A DNA stretch of 12,325 bases from an uncultured Ruminococcus sp. (lineage in GTDB: Bacteria > Bacillota > Clostridia > Oscillospirales > Acutalibacteraceae). Position 1 is the first letter of the stretch. The number at the start of each line of letters is the position of its first letter. Positions 1-6,488 of this stretch are shown one piece after another. Under the pieces are notes generated by a model, which saw only the letters and a list, made by a program, of their open reading frames with translations, did not search any database and was not told where the DNA came from. Both the position numbers and the translations under genes were made by a program. The stretch lies in NCBI GenBank assembly GCA_902797065.1, contig CADBRK010000213.1, positions 1 to 12,325 on the forward strand, written 5' to 3'.

Positions 1-1
1 A

Positions 2-130
2 AATCCCGGATATATATATCGCAATCATAATCATATTGCAATAGACTGCGGCGCATGCTTCCGCACGGGCAGACTTGCCGCAATATGCCTCGAAACAGAC
101 GAGGAGTTTTATACGACCGAAACATTATGA
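2..130 (+). CDS. C-terminal fragment of a metallophosphatase-like protein (5' end outside window)
   Basis: An open frame enters the window from the left and stops at TGA 128-130, giving the last 42 residues of a protein. The fragment reads ..IYRNHNHIAIDCGACF.. followed by RLAAICLETDEEFY. This resembles the last strands of bacterial calcineurin-like Ser/Thr phosphatases, in which a beta strand with an IDxGA motif is followed by GRLAxLxLE. The metal-binding residues would lie upstream and cannot be seen, so the family call is inference from the tail alone. The stop lies just upstream of a strong terminator (139-165), as expected for the last gene of a transcript. A different hydrolase family with a similar tail cannot be excluded. 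Confidence 0.65.
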   Translation, partial: NPGYIYRNHNHIAIDCGACFRTGRLAAICLETDEEFYTTETL

Positions 131-138
131 CTATATTC

Positions 139-165
139 AGCCTGTCGGCAACGGCAGGCTTTTTT
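139..165 (+). terminator. Intrinsic terminator after the metallophosphatase-like gene
   Basis: A 9-bp stem (AGCCTGTCG at 139-147 with CGGCAGGCT at 152-160, one G-T wobble) closes on a GCAA tetraloop of the GNRA type. It runs directly into a T tract at 160-165. It lies 8 bases after the stop codon at 128-130 and separates that gene from the aquaporin promoter. Confidence 0.9.
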
Positions 166-230
166 ATTATTAGAGTTATTACAGCGTCAATAAAATTAAT
201 CCAAATAAGAAAAATTTTTTGTAAAATCTA

Positions 231-259
231 TTTACAAATCACGGTAAATGTGATAAGAT
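231..259 (+). promoter_or_regulatory. Extended -10 promoter of the aquaporin gene
   Basis: TTTACA (231-236) and TAAGAT (254-259) are separated by 17 bases, and TG at 251-252 gives an extended -10. An A/T-rich run upstream (about 205-228) could act as an UP element. Transcription would start near 266, leaving a short leader before the Shine-Dalgarno AAAGGAG at 278-284. No operator was recognised. Confidence 0.75.
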
Positions 260-293
260 AAACCCATAGTTTATTTTAAAGGAGTGACTTTTA

Positions 294-1022
294 ATGTTAA
301 AAAAGTGTTTGGCGGAATTTTTGGGAACAGCTGTATTGGTGACCTTCGGATGCGGAGTTGCCGCAACAAACGGATTAGGCGCAGGCTATGTGGGTATTGC
401 GCTTGCATTCGGATTGGTTATCGTTGCTATGGCTTATTCAATCGGCAATGTATCGGGATGTCATGTTAACCCTGCTGTTTCGACGGCAATGCTTGTTAAC
501 GGCAAGATGACTCCCACAGAATTTGCAGGCTATGTGGTAAGCCAGTTCCTTGGCGCAACATTCGGTGCATTTATTCTGTACGCTATGCTTGCCGGAACAC
601 CGTTCCTTGCCGAGAACGGCATGGGTACAAACGGATACGGCGAGCTGTCGGCAACCAATATCACGGTGGGCGGCGCTTTCATAGCCGAGGTTGTGCTTAC
701 ATTCGTATTTGTATTTGCAATCTGCGGCGTAACAAGCAAAGAGAAGTTCGGCAATCCCGCAGGTCTGGTGATCGGCGCAACGCTTACTCTGGTTCACTTG
801 CTCGGTCTGCCGCTTACGGGAACATCCGTAAACCCTGCAAGAAGCTTCGGCGCAGCTTTTGTTTCGATGATATTCGGCTGCAATAACGGCGCAGCTGCAT
901 TCGGTCAGGTATGGCTGTTTATCTTAGCTCCGCTTATCGGCGGCGCATTGGCTGCTCTTGCATATAGGTGGCTCGATCCCGAAAAGAAACCTGCTCCCGC
1001 AAAAACAAGTAAAAAGAAATAA
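294..1022 (+). CDS. aqpZ: Aquaporin Z-type water channel (MIP family)
   Basis: This 242-residue protein has the size and hydrophobic pattern of a six-helix MIP channel, which passes water across the cytoplasmic membrane. Both pore half-helix motifs are intact: HVNPAVS with NPA at residues 59-61, and VNPARS with NPA at 180-182. Aligned by eye to E. coli AqpZ, the aromatic/arginine selectivity filter is F39, H168, T177 and R183, the water-selective combination. Glycerol facilitators carry different residues at these positions, so a strict water channel is the better call (inference from the family). The tail is lysine/proline rich (PEKKPAPAKTSKKK) and cytosolic. The start is set by AAAGGAG at 278-284, nine bases before ATG 294. 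The gene is probably monocistronic or weakly coupled to the VWA gene 65 bases downstream. Confidence 0.93.
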   Translation: MLKKCLAEFLGTAVLVTFGCGVAATNGLGAGYVGIALAFGLVIVAMAYSIGNVSGCHVNPAVSTAMLVNGKMTPTEFAGYVVSQFLGATFGAFILYAMLAGTPFLAENGMGTNGYGELSATNITVGGAFIAEVVLTFVFVFAICGVTSKEKFGNPAGLVIGATLTLVHLLGLPLTGTSVNPARSFGAAFVSMIFGCNNGAAAFGQVWLFILAPLIGGALAALAYRWLDPEKKPAPAKTSKKK

Positions 1023-1031
1023 GCCGAAAAC

Positions 1032-1055
1032 ATTCCCTGATGAAAATCGGGGAAT
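1032..1055 (+). terminator. Hairpin after aqpZ, possible weak terminator
   Basis: ATTCCCTGAT (1032-1041) pairs with ATCGGGGAAT (1046-1055) in a 10-bp stem with one G-T wobble, closed by a GAAA tetraloop. The following bases (TGTTGATATATTTAATTT) are only moderately T-rich. It may terminate partially or protect the 3' end of the aqpZ message, leaving some read-through into the VWA gene. No convincing separate promoter was seen between 1056 and 1087. Confidence 0.55.
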
Positions 1056-1087
1056 TGTTGATATATTTAATTTATGGAGGTATATAA

Positions 1088-2884
1088 ATGTTTGAAGCAA
1101 GAAGGAATCAGTTTTACGAGATGTCCGAAGTGCAGTTTGAGGAGATGAAAAAGTTTTACGAGAAACTTGGGTTTACGCCCATGCAGGTCAAGGTACTCAC
1201 GTCGTTCTGTTTCGGTATACGCATAAAGGTCAATAAGAGTCTTCCGTACACCGCAGACTGGAGATTCCCCGTGAGAACAGAGAGCAGTACGCCTTTCAGG
1301 CGGAGCGGCGGAATATTCAAGAATGCTGCGCCGCAGAGTGTGTCTATGATGGGCGGTATGCCCCAGCCCGTAAGTTCGCAGATGAGCAAGCCGTTAATGG
1401 CAATGCCTGCACCCGCAGCCCCTGCACCGCAGAGAATGTTTACTGCTTATGAGAGTATGTCGGACGGAGCCGCACCGGCTATGCCGGAGGTGATCGAAGA
1501 TTTCAGTACCGCTGAGACGCATGTCACCGACGAAAACAGAGTACACAGCCCGCTCGATCAGCCGCAGGCGATATTCTCGGCGAATGTTAATACAGCTTCA
1601 TGGGATTATCTTAGAAGCAAGATCGAACAGAAGCAGCGCCCCGATACCAACTTTATCAGAGTCGAAGAGATCATCAACTCGTATCGCTATGATCTGCCGA
1701 AGCCTAAGGGTGACGACTTGTTTTCGCTCTCCGCAGAGAAATGCAAATGTCCGTGGAACCCGGACGCAGAACTGCTTTTTGTCGGTATGAAGGCAAAGGA
1801 AGTACCGGTAGATGTTAAACAGAATCTTGTGTTCCTTGTCGATGTGTCGGGAAGTATGCAGGATCAGTGGATACTTGTAAAGATGTCGATGGCGGCAATT
1901 ATCAGCCGCCTGAAGAAGGGCGATACGCTTTCGGTTATTTCGTACAGCAATATCACTACAGTTGTGAAGAAGGATATTGACGGAGGAGACAAGTCAAAAT
2001 GCGTTGAAGCGCTGACCTCTGTCGAAGGGACGGGCGGCTGGACGCATGGCAGCGAAGGACTCGAAAAGGCATATGAATTCCTTGGCGAACACTACGACAA
2101 AAATGCAAATAACCGCCTGTTCATCTTCACGGACGGAGATTTTAACTTCGGCATTACAGCCGAGGGTGGTTTGAAGGACTTTATCTGCAAAAAGAAAGAG
2201 ACGGGTATTTATCTTTCGATTGTCGGGTACGGCTTCGGCAACTTCAAAGACAACAAAATGGAGACGCTCGCATATAACGGCAACGGCAACTATACGTTTG
2301 TGTCTAATCCTTACGATATTAACGACAATCTCTGTGACAAGCTGATCTCTAATCTTGTGACTGTCGCAAAGGATGTAAAGATCTCGGTGGAGCTTAACCC
2401 CGCTTATGTGAGCAGCTACCGACTTATCGGATATGAGTTCAGATCGCTTACTCAGCAGGAGTTCCACGACACCAAGAAGGCGGCCGACGGTATCGGTTCG
2501 GGTCATAATGTCGCTGCGCTTATTGAGTACACAAAAGGCAAAGCCGAGAAGCAGTATTCGTCGAGGTATGTTTCAAACAAGGCGGAGAAGCATGACGACG
2601 AGTTTGCGTATATAGAGGTACACTACAAGTCGCCCGACGGCAAGAACCTTGAAGCTTCAAAGAGCATTACTGTTGAGGAGATCGAAAAAGCCGATCACGC
2701 TAATGCTGATATAGCGAAATTCCTTGCGGCGTTCGGTCTGTGCGTAACAGATTCGGAGTACAAGGGCAGCGCAGAGAAGGCTATGCTTGAAAAGATGCTC
2801 CGGGAGTTTGAGCAGAACGGCAAATTTGATACAAACAAGAAGTACTCGCACTTCGATATTATCAGAAAATATATTCAATCTTAA
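1088..2884 (+). CDS. YfbK-like von Willebrand factor type A domain protein
   Basis: This 598-residue protein carries a VWA domain of the YfbK family. An N-terminal family module contains SANVNTASWDYL and RVEEIINSYRYDLP (about residues 160-205). The VWA fold follows with a complete metal-ion-dependent adhesion site: D252, S254 and S256 (DVSGSMQ), T319 (GGWTHGS) and D349 (TDGDFNFG). The C-terminal third matches the region that follows VWA in YfbK proteins (inference). E. coli YfbK-type proteins are commonly exported or lipidated, but this one begins MFEARRNQFYEMSEVQFEEM and shows no signal peptide, lipobox or membrane segment. A Met/Pro/Ala-rich stretch at about residues 83-135 looks like a flexible linker. 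The start at 1088 has GGAGG at 1076-1080, seven bases upstream. The molecular role is not known from sequence; divalent-metal-dependent protein binding is the likely activity. Confidence 0.85.
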   Translation: MFEARRNQFYEMSEVQFEEMKKFYEKLGFTPMQVKVLTSFCFGIRIKVNKSLPYTADWRFPVRTESSTPFRRSGGIFKNAAPQSVSMMGGMPQPVSSQMSKPLMAMPAPAAPAPQRMFTAYESMSDGAAPAMPEVIEDFSTAETHVTDENRVHSPLDQPQAIFSANVNTASWDYLRSKIEQKQRPDTNFIRVEEIINSYRYDLPKPKGDDLFSLSAEKCKCPWNPDAELLFVGMKAKEVPVDVKQNLVFLVDVSGSMQDQWILVKMSMAAIISRLKKGDTLSVISYSNITTVVKKDIDGGDKSKCVEALTSVEGTGGWTHGSEGLEKAYEFLGEHYDKNANNRLFIFTDGDFNFGITAEGGLKDFICKKKETGIYLSIVGYGFGNFKDNKMETLAYNGNGNYTFVSNPYDINDNLCDKLISNLVTVAKDVKISVELNPAYVSSYRLIGYEFRSLTQQEFHDTKKAADGIGSGHNVAALIEYTKGKAEKQYSSRYVSNKAEKHDDEFAYIEVHYKSPDGKNLEASKSITVEEIEKADHANADIAKFLAAFGLCVTDSEYKGSAEKAMLEKMLREFEQNGKFDTNKKYSHFDIIRKYIQS

Positions 2885-2892
2885 AATAAGTG

Positions 2893-2920
2893 AACCGTCG
2901 GTCATGCCGGCGGTTTATTT
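2893..2920 (+). terminator. Terminator-like hairpin after the VWA gene
   Basis: AACCGTCGG (2893-2901) pairs with CCGGCGGTT (2907-2915), a 9-bp stem with one wobble and a TCATG loop. It is followed by TTTATTT (2914-2920). It starts 9 bases after the stop codon and precedes an independent consensus promoter, so it most likely ends the VWA transcript. Confidence 0.75.
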
Positions 2921-2948
2921 AAGTTTGTCAATAATTTGACGAAGATTC

Positions 2949-2977
2949 TTGACATTTTGTGGTTGTGGTTATATAAT
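2949..2977 (+). promoter_or_regulatory. Full-consensus sigma-A promoter of ilvE
   Basis: TTGACA (2949-2954) and TATAAT (2972-2977) both match consensus exactly and are separated by the optimal 17 bases. Just upstream lies GTCAA-TAAT-TTGAC (2927-2940), an inverted repeat of two 5-base arms that could be an operator or chance. The predicted start near 2984 places a hairpin, AGGGTG (2988-2993) with CGCCCT (2998-3003) and an AAAA loop, almost at the 5' end of the message. No T-box or other riboswitch is visible in the roughly 50-base leader. Confidence 0.85.
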
Positions 2978-3036
2978 CTATCTTATGAGGGTGAAAACGC
3001 CCTAACATTCTTTATTGCATAAGGAGATGCATTTTT

Positions 3037-4110
3037 ATGTTAGATATCAAAATCACAAAAACAACTGCTCCGAAGCAGAAGCCCGCAAAGGATGCGCCGC
3101 TCGGTTTCGGAAAGATCTTCACGGATCATATGTTCATCATGAATTATACAGAGGGCAAGGGCTGGCACGATCCGAGGATCGTACCGTTCCAGGATATTTC
3201 TCTTTCACCTGCTGCAATGGTTTATCATTACGGTCAGGAGATGTTCGAGGGTCTTAAGGCTTACAAGAACGAGAACGATGAGGTTTTCCTTTTCAGACCC
3301 GACATGAACGCAAAGAGAACAAACAACACAAACACAAGACTTTGTATTCCTCATATCCCCGAAGAAGACTTTATTCAGGCTGTAAAGGCTGTTGTTGATA
3401 TAGACAGAGACTGGATCCCCACCGCTCCCGGAACATCTCTGTACATTCGTCCGTTCATCATCGCAACAGATGAGTTCCTCGGCGTTGCTCCGTCCGAGAC
3501 ATATCTCTTCATGATCATTCTTGCTCCGAGCGGCGCTTATTACGAGAGCGGCCTTGCACCGGTAGGTATCTGGATAGAGGACGAGTATGTTCGTGCAGTA
3601 AGAGGCGGTATGGGCTTTGCAAAGACAGGCGGCAACTACGCTGCAAGCCTTATCGGACAGGTCAAGGCACACAATGACAACTATTCTCAGGTACTCTGGC
3701 TTGACGGCGTTGAGCGCAAGTACATCGAAGAAGTTGGTTCAATGAATATCTTCTTCAAGATCGACGGCAAGGTTGTTACTCCTATGCTCAACGGAAGCAT
3801 TCTTCCCGGTATCACAAGAGATTCCACGATCACACTCTGCAAGAGCTGGGGCATTGATGTTGAGGAGCGTAAGATCTCCGTTGACGAGCTCCTCGAAGCA
3901 CAGAAGAACGGCAAGCTTGAAGAGGTATTCGGCACAGGTACAGCCGCTGTTATCTCTCCTGTAGGCAAGCTCAGATATGTTGACGACGTAATGCTCATCA
4001 ACAACGGCGAGATCGGACCTCTCAGCCAGAAGCTTTACGATACTATGACAGGTATCCAGTACGGCAAGCTTGAGGATAAATTTGGCTGGAGAGTTAAGGT
4101 TGGCGAATAA
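3037..4110 (+). CDS. ilvE: Branched-chain amino acid aminotransferase (PLP fold type IV)
   Basis: This 357-residue protein matches the longer BCAT class, which also includes the mammalian and mycobacterial enzymes. It reversibly transfers the amino group between valine, leucine or isoleucine and 2-oxoglutarate, as the last step of their synthesis or the first of their breakdown. K196 in FAKTGGNYA is the expected lysine forming the Schiff base with pyridoxal phosphate. Other family hallmarks are HYGQEMFEGLKAYK near residues 67-80, QVLWLDGVERKYIEEVGSMN (residues 218-237) and GTGTAAVISPV toward the C terminus. The start is set by AAGGAG at 3021-3026, ten bases before ATG 3037. It stands alone behind a consensus promoter, suggesting high expression. 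No ilv or leu genes adjoin it. Full length with no missing key residue seen. Confidence 0.95.
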   Translation: MLDIKITKTTAPKQKPAKDAPLGFGKIFTDHMFIMNYTEGKGWHDPRIVPFQDISLSPAAMVYHYGQEMFEGLKAYKNENDEVFLFRPDMNAKRTNNTNTRLCIPHIPEEDFIQAVKAVVDIDRDWIPTAPGTSLYIRPFIIATDEFLGVAPSETYLFMIILAPSGAYYESGLAPVGIWIEDEYVRAVRGGMGFAKTGGNYAASLIGQVKAHNDNYSQVLWLDGVERKYIEEVGSMNIFFKIDGKVVTPMLNGSILPGITRDSTITLCKSWGIDVEERKISVDELLEAQKNGKLEEVFGTGTAAVISPVGKLRYVDDVMLINNGEIGPLSQKLYDTMTGIQYGKLEDKFGWRVKVGE

Positions 4111-4141
4111 TTGTAGCATATCTTTTATTGCCTGCATATAG

Positions 4142-4161
4142 TGTCATTGAGATGACATTTT
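4142..4161 (+). promoter_or_regulatory. Inverted repeat just upstream of feoA (operator or weak ilvE terminator)
   Basis: TGTCAT (4142-4147) and ATGACA (4152-4157) form a perfect 6-base inverted repeat around TGAG, followed by TTTT (4158-4161). As RNA it could be a weak terminator for ilvE. As DNA it abuts a possible -10 (TATAGT, 4137-4142, with no good -35) and lies immediately before the feoA Shine-Dalgarno, a usual place for a metal-responsive operator. It does not match the classic Fur box, so the regulator cannot be named. Confidence 0.4.
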
Positions 4162-4173
4162 GAAGGTAATGAT

Positions 4174-4407
4174 ATGAAAACAAATACAACGCTGAAAGAC
4201 GCACCTATCGGGGCGAAGTGTATGATCTGCCGTATTGACGACAGCCTTGCGGTAAAAAACAGATTGATCGAACTCGGCTTTTACAAAGGCGCGTTTGTCG
4301 ATAAGCTGTATACGGGAGCTATGGGCAGCCCTGTGGCGTTCCGTGTAAGCGGAGCAGTTATTGCAGTGCGTTCCGATGATGCAGAAAAAATAATTGCTGA
4401 AATGTAA
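4174..4407 (+). CDS. feoA: Ferrous iron transport protein A
   Basis: This 77-residue protein has the length and pattern of FeoA, a small cytosolic SH3-like beta-barrel that works with FeoB in Fe2+ uptake. Typical elements are an N-terminal segment with GAKCMICRIDD, a short helix KNRLIELGFYKGAFV (the L-x-x-x-G-F/L-x-x-G signature) and the closing strands SPVAFRVSGAVIAVRSDDAEKIIAEM. ATG 4174 is preceded by GAAGG at 4162-4166. feoB starts 70 bases downstream in the same direction, but an intrinsic terminator lies between them (4420-4461), so the stoichiometry may be skewed toward feoA. Its exact biochemical function is unsettled in the literature; stimulation of the FeoB GTPase or transport is the usual proposal. 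Confidence 0.9.
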   Translation: MKTNTTLKDAPIGAKCMICRIDDSLAVKNRLIELGFYKGAFVDKLYTGAMGSPVAFRVSGAVIAVRSDDAEKIIAEM

Positions 4408-4419
4408 TACAAATACAAT

Positions 4420-4461
4420 AAAGGACGTTTTTCCGATAAGTCGGGGAAGCGTCCTTTTTTT
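4420..4461 (+). terminator. Strong intrinsic terminator/attenuator between feoA and feoB
   Basis: A 17-bp stem pairs 4420-4436 with 4441-4457 around a TAAG loop. The outer 8 pairs are perfect (AAAGGACG with CGTCCTTT), and the inner part uses three G-T wobbles and Watson-Crick pairs. Seven T residues follow (4455-4461). It begins 12 bases after the feoA stop, and the feoB Shine-Dalgarno GGGAG (4466-4470) lies just past the T tract. By ordinary criteria this is a full terminator inside what is normally one operon. Confidence 0.9.
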
Positions 4462-4477
4462 CTTCGGGAGGTTATGT

Positions 4478-6298
4478 ATGACAGAGAATAGAGGCGAATA
4501 TACTATAGCGCTTGCGGGCAACCCGAATGTCGGCAAAAGCACTGTATTCAATAATTTTACGGGACTTCATCAGCATACGGGTAACTGGCCGGGTAAAACG
4601 GTGGAAAACACTCAGGGCGAGTTTGTGTTTAACAAAAGAAGATATATTATCCGCGATCTGCCCGGTACGTACTCTCTTACGCCGAATTCCGCAGAAGAAA
4701 TGGTAACGTCGGATTACATTAAATCGGGAGATTACGATGCGCTTGTTATTGTTGTCGACGCGTCCTGCATGGAGAGAAACATCAGATTCGCCGTGAGTAT
4801 TATTGAGTATGTCCGGAGTAAGGTCATTGTATGTGTCAATCTTATCGACGAAGCCGAAAAAAGGGGGATAGAGATCGACAGCAGTAAAATGTCGGAGCTG
4901 CTCGGAGTACCCGTAGTAAAAACAGCCGCGCGAAGCGGAAAAGGAATGCGGGAGCTTAAAAAAGAGATCGAACGTATCTGCCATGAAAAAAGTACGTGCC
5001 GGAACGGCGAAAGTCCGAATGATCTTTCCGAACTGCCGGAACTGATCCTGCAAGAGTGCTGTACGTATAAAACACCGGATACCGATAAACGCGACAGGCA
5101 GATAGATAAGATACTGATGTCGAAGAAATTCGGTATCCCCGTTATGCTTCTCATGCTTGCGCTGATCTTCCTGATAACAATATCGGGCGCAAATATACCG
5201 TCCGAACTGCTGAACAAAGGGTTCGGCATATTGGGAGATAAGCTCAGATCACTGCTTTCCGATATTCATTGTACGGAAATAATCATCTCGGCTTTGATAG
5301 ACGGTGTGTATAATTCGCTTACATGGATAATATCCGTCATGCTGCCGCCGATGGCGATATTTTTCCCTCTGTTTACACTGCTGGAGGATTCGGGGTATCT
5401 CCCGAGAATTGCTTTTAACCTCGATTCGATATTCAGAAAAGCGAATGCGCACGGAAAACAGTCTCTTACTATCGCAATGGGATTCGGCTGTAATGCCTGC
5501 GGTGTAACGGGGTGCAGAATAATTGATTCAAAAAGAGAAAGGCTGATCGCGATCATCACAAACAGCCTTGTGCCGTGCAACGGAAGGTTCCCTATGCTGA
5601 TCGCCGTGATAGGTATGTTCTTTGCGGTGAATACATCGGTACAGTCGCTTATTCTTTTGTCGCTTATTATTCTGAGCGTTGCAGTTACGCTGATATGCTC
5701 GAAGATACTCGCAAAAACGGTGCTGAAAGGCGTCGGGTCGTCGTTTGTTCTGGAGCTTCCGCCGTACAGACGTCCGCAGATCGGCAAGGTGATAGTAAGG
5801 TCGATTTTCGACAGAACGGTGTTCGTACTGCTTCGTGCAATGGCGGCGGCAGCGCCTGCGGGTCTGCTGATCTGGATACTTGCAAATGTGAAGATCGGCG
5901 ATAATGCCGTTCTTGTGTATCTGACGCAGGCACTCGATCCGTTCGGCAGAGTTATCGGTCTGGACGGCGCTGTGTTATGCGCATTTATTCTCGGATTCCC
6001 TGCGAACGAGATCGTGCTTCCGCTGGTACTCATGATATATACATCGGGCGGCAGCCTTGCCGAAATACCAGATCTGATGCAGTTCAGGGAAATACTGATC
6101 GCCAACGGGTGGACGTCTGTTACTGCAGTGTGTATGCTGATCTTTTCGCTTTTTCATTTCCCGTGTTCTACGACATGCCTTACGATTTGGAAAGAGACGC
6201 ACAGCAAAAAGTGGACGGCACTGTCTTTCGTGACGCCTCTTGCGGTTGGTGTGACACTGTGTTTTCTTATAAACAGCATAGCGGTATTGATCTTCTGA
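4478..6298 (+). CDS. feoB: Ferrous iron transport protein B, cysteine-containing clostridial type
   Basis: This 606-residue protein is an Fe2+ importer with a cytosolic G domain followed by a polytopic membrane domain. G-domain motifs are intact: GNPNVGKST at residues 14-22, DLPG at 60-63 and NLID at 121-124. The second half is strongly hydrophobic with two gate regions: GFGCNACGVTGCRIID, carrying C338, C341 and C346, and later LGFPANEIVLPLVLMIY. The better-known FeoB proteins have GFGCNVP at the first gate, so the extra cysteines mark a variant subgroup I associate with Clostridia. At 606 residues it is shorter than E. coli FeoB (773), and no FeoC gene follows. The start at 4478 is chosen over an in-frame ATG at 4394, because 4394 lies inside feoA, has no ribosome site, and would run through the terminator stem. 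GGGAG at 4466-4470 supports 4478. Confidence 0.94.
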   Translation: MTENRGEYTIALAGNPNVGKSTVFNNFTGLHQHTGNWPGKTVENTQGEFVFNKRRYIIRDLPGTYSLTPNSAEEMVTSDYIKSGDYDALVIVVDASCMERNIRFAVSIIEYVRSKVIVCVNLIDEAEKRGIEIDSSKMSELLGVPVVKTAARSGKGMRELKKEIERICHEKSTCRNGESPNDLSELPELILQECCTYKTPDTDKRDRQIDKILMSKKFGIPVMLLMLALIFLITISGANIPSELLNKGFGILGDKLRSLLSDIHCTEIIISALIDGVYNSLTWIISVMLPPMAIFFPLFTLLEDSGYLPRIAFNLDSIFRKANAHGKQSLTIAMGFGCNACGVTGCRIIDSKRERLIAIITNSLVPCNGRFPMLIAVIGMFFAVNTSVQSLILLSLIILSVAVTLICSKILAKTVLKGVGSSFVLELPPYRRPQIGKVIVRSIFDRTVFVLLRAMAAAAPAGLLIWILANVKIGDNAVLVYLTQALDPFGRVIGLDGAVLCAFILGFPANEIVLPLVLMIYTSGGSLAEIPDLMQFREILIANGWTSVTAVCMLIFSLFHFPCSTTCLTIWKETHSKKWTALSFVTPLAVGVTLCFLINSIAVLIF

Positions 6299-6304
6299 TT
6301 GTTG

Positions 6305-6339
6305 CCATACAGCATAGTTTTCTGCTGTATGGTTTTCTT
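6305..6339 (+). terminator. Intrinsic terminator after feoB
   Basis: CCATACAGCA (6305-6314) and TGCTGTATGG (6323-6332) form a perfect 10-bp stem with an 8-base loop, followed by TTTTCTT (6333-6339). It starts 7 bases after the feoB stop and ends the feo locus. Confidence 0.92.
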
Positions 6340-6398
6340 CTTACCCTTTTTTACAAAATTTTAACTGCAAATTTGGACAATTATTTTTTTATGAATGG

Positions 6399-6426
6399 TT
6401 GATTAAATTTTATTTTGTGGTAAAAT
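6399..6426 (+). promoter_or_regulatory. Probable cdaA promoter with extended -10
   Basis: TTGATT (6399-6404) and TAAAAT (6421-6426) are separated by 16 bases, with TG at 6418-6419 giving an extended -10. Transcription would begin near 6433, leaving about 55 bases of leader before ATG 6489. The promoter overlaps an in-frame TTG at 6399, an argument against translation beginning that far upstream. Confidence 0.6.
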
Positions 6427-6488
6427 ATTTTATGAGACAATTACAACTTTGTAGTATACATATGACTTTTCCCGAAAGGTTTATGCTT

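Noticed and set aside
55..261. 68-codon frame across the first terminator
   Set aside because: It overlaps the end of the metallophosphatase frame, reads through the terminator hairpin and the aqpZ promoter, and gives no recognisable protein.
2978..3036. T-box or leader-peptide attenuator before ilvE
   Set aside because: The leader is only about 50 bases, with one small hairpin, no T-box consensus, no run of Leu/Ile/Val codons and no terminator.
4394..4477. In-frame upstream extension of FeoB starting at ATG 4394
   Set aside because: It begins inside feoA, has no ribosome site, and its 28 extra residues are encoded by the terminator stem. FeoB homology begins with the residues after 4478, where GGGAG is well spaced.
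4408..4477. Metal riboswitch (for example a NiCo type) between feoA and feoB
   Set aside because: The 70-base gap is filled by a simple terminator hairpin and a ribosome site; there is no room for the known aptamer and no conserved core was seen.
5266..6105. 279-codon antisense open frame over feoB
   Set aside because: It is a by-product of the hydrophobic codon pattern of the FeoB membrane domain and has no ribosome site or motif.
6399..6488. TTG start at 6399 for CdaA
   Set aside because: The TTG is part of a likely -35 element and the extra 30 residues do not look like CdaA. AAAGG at 6475-6479 fits ATG 6489.
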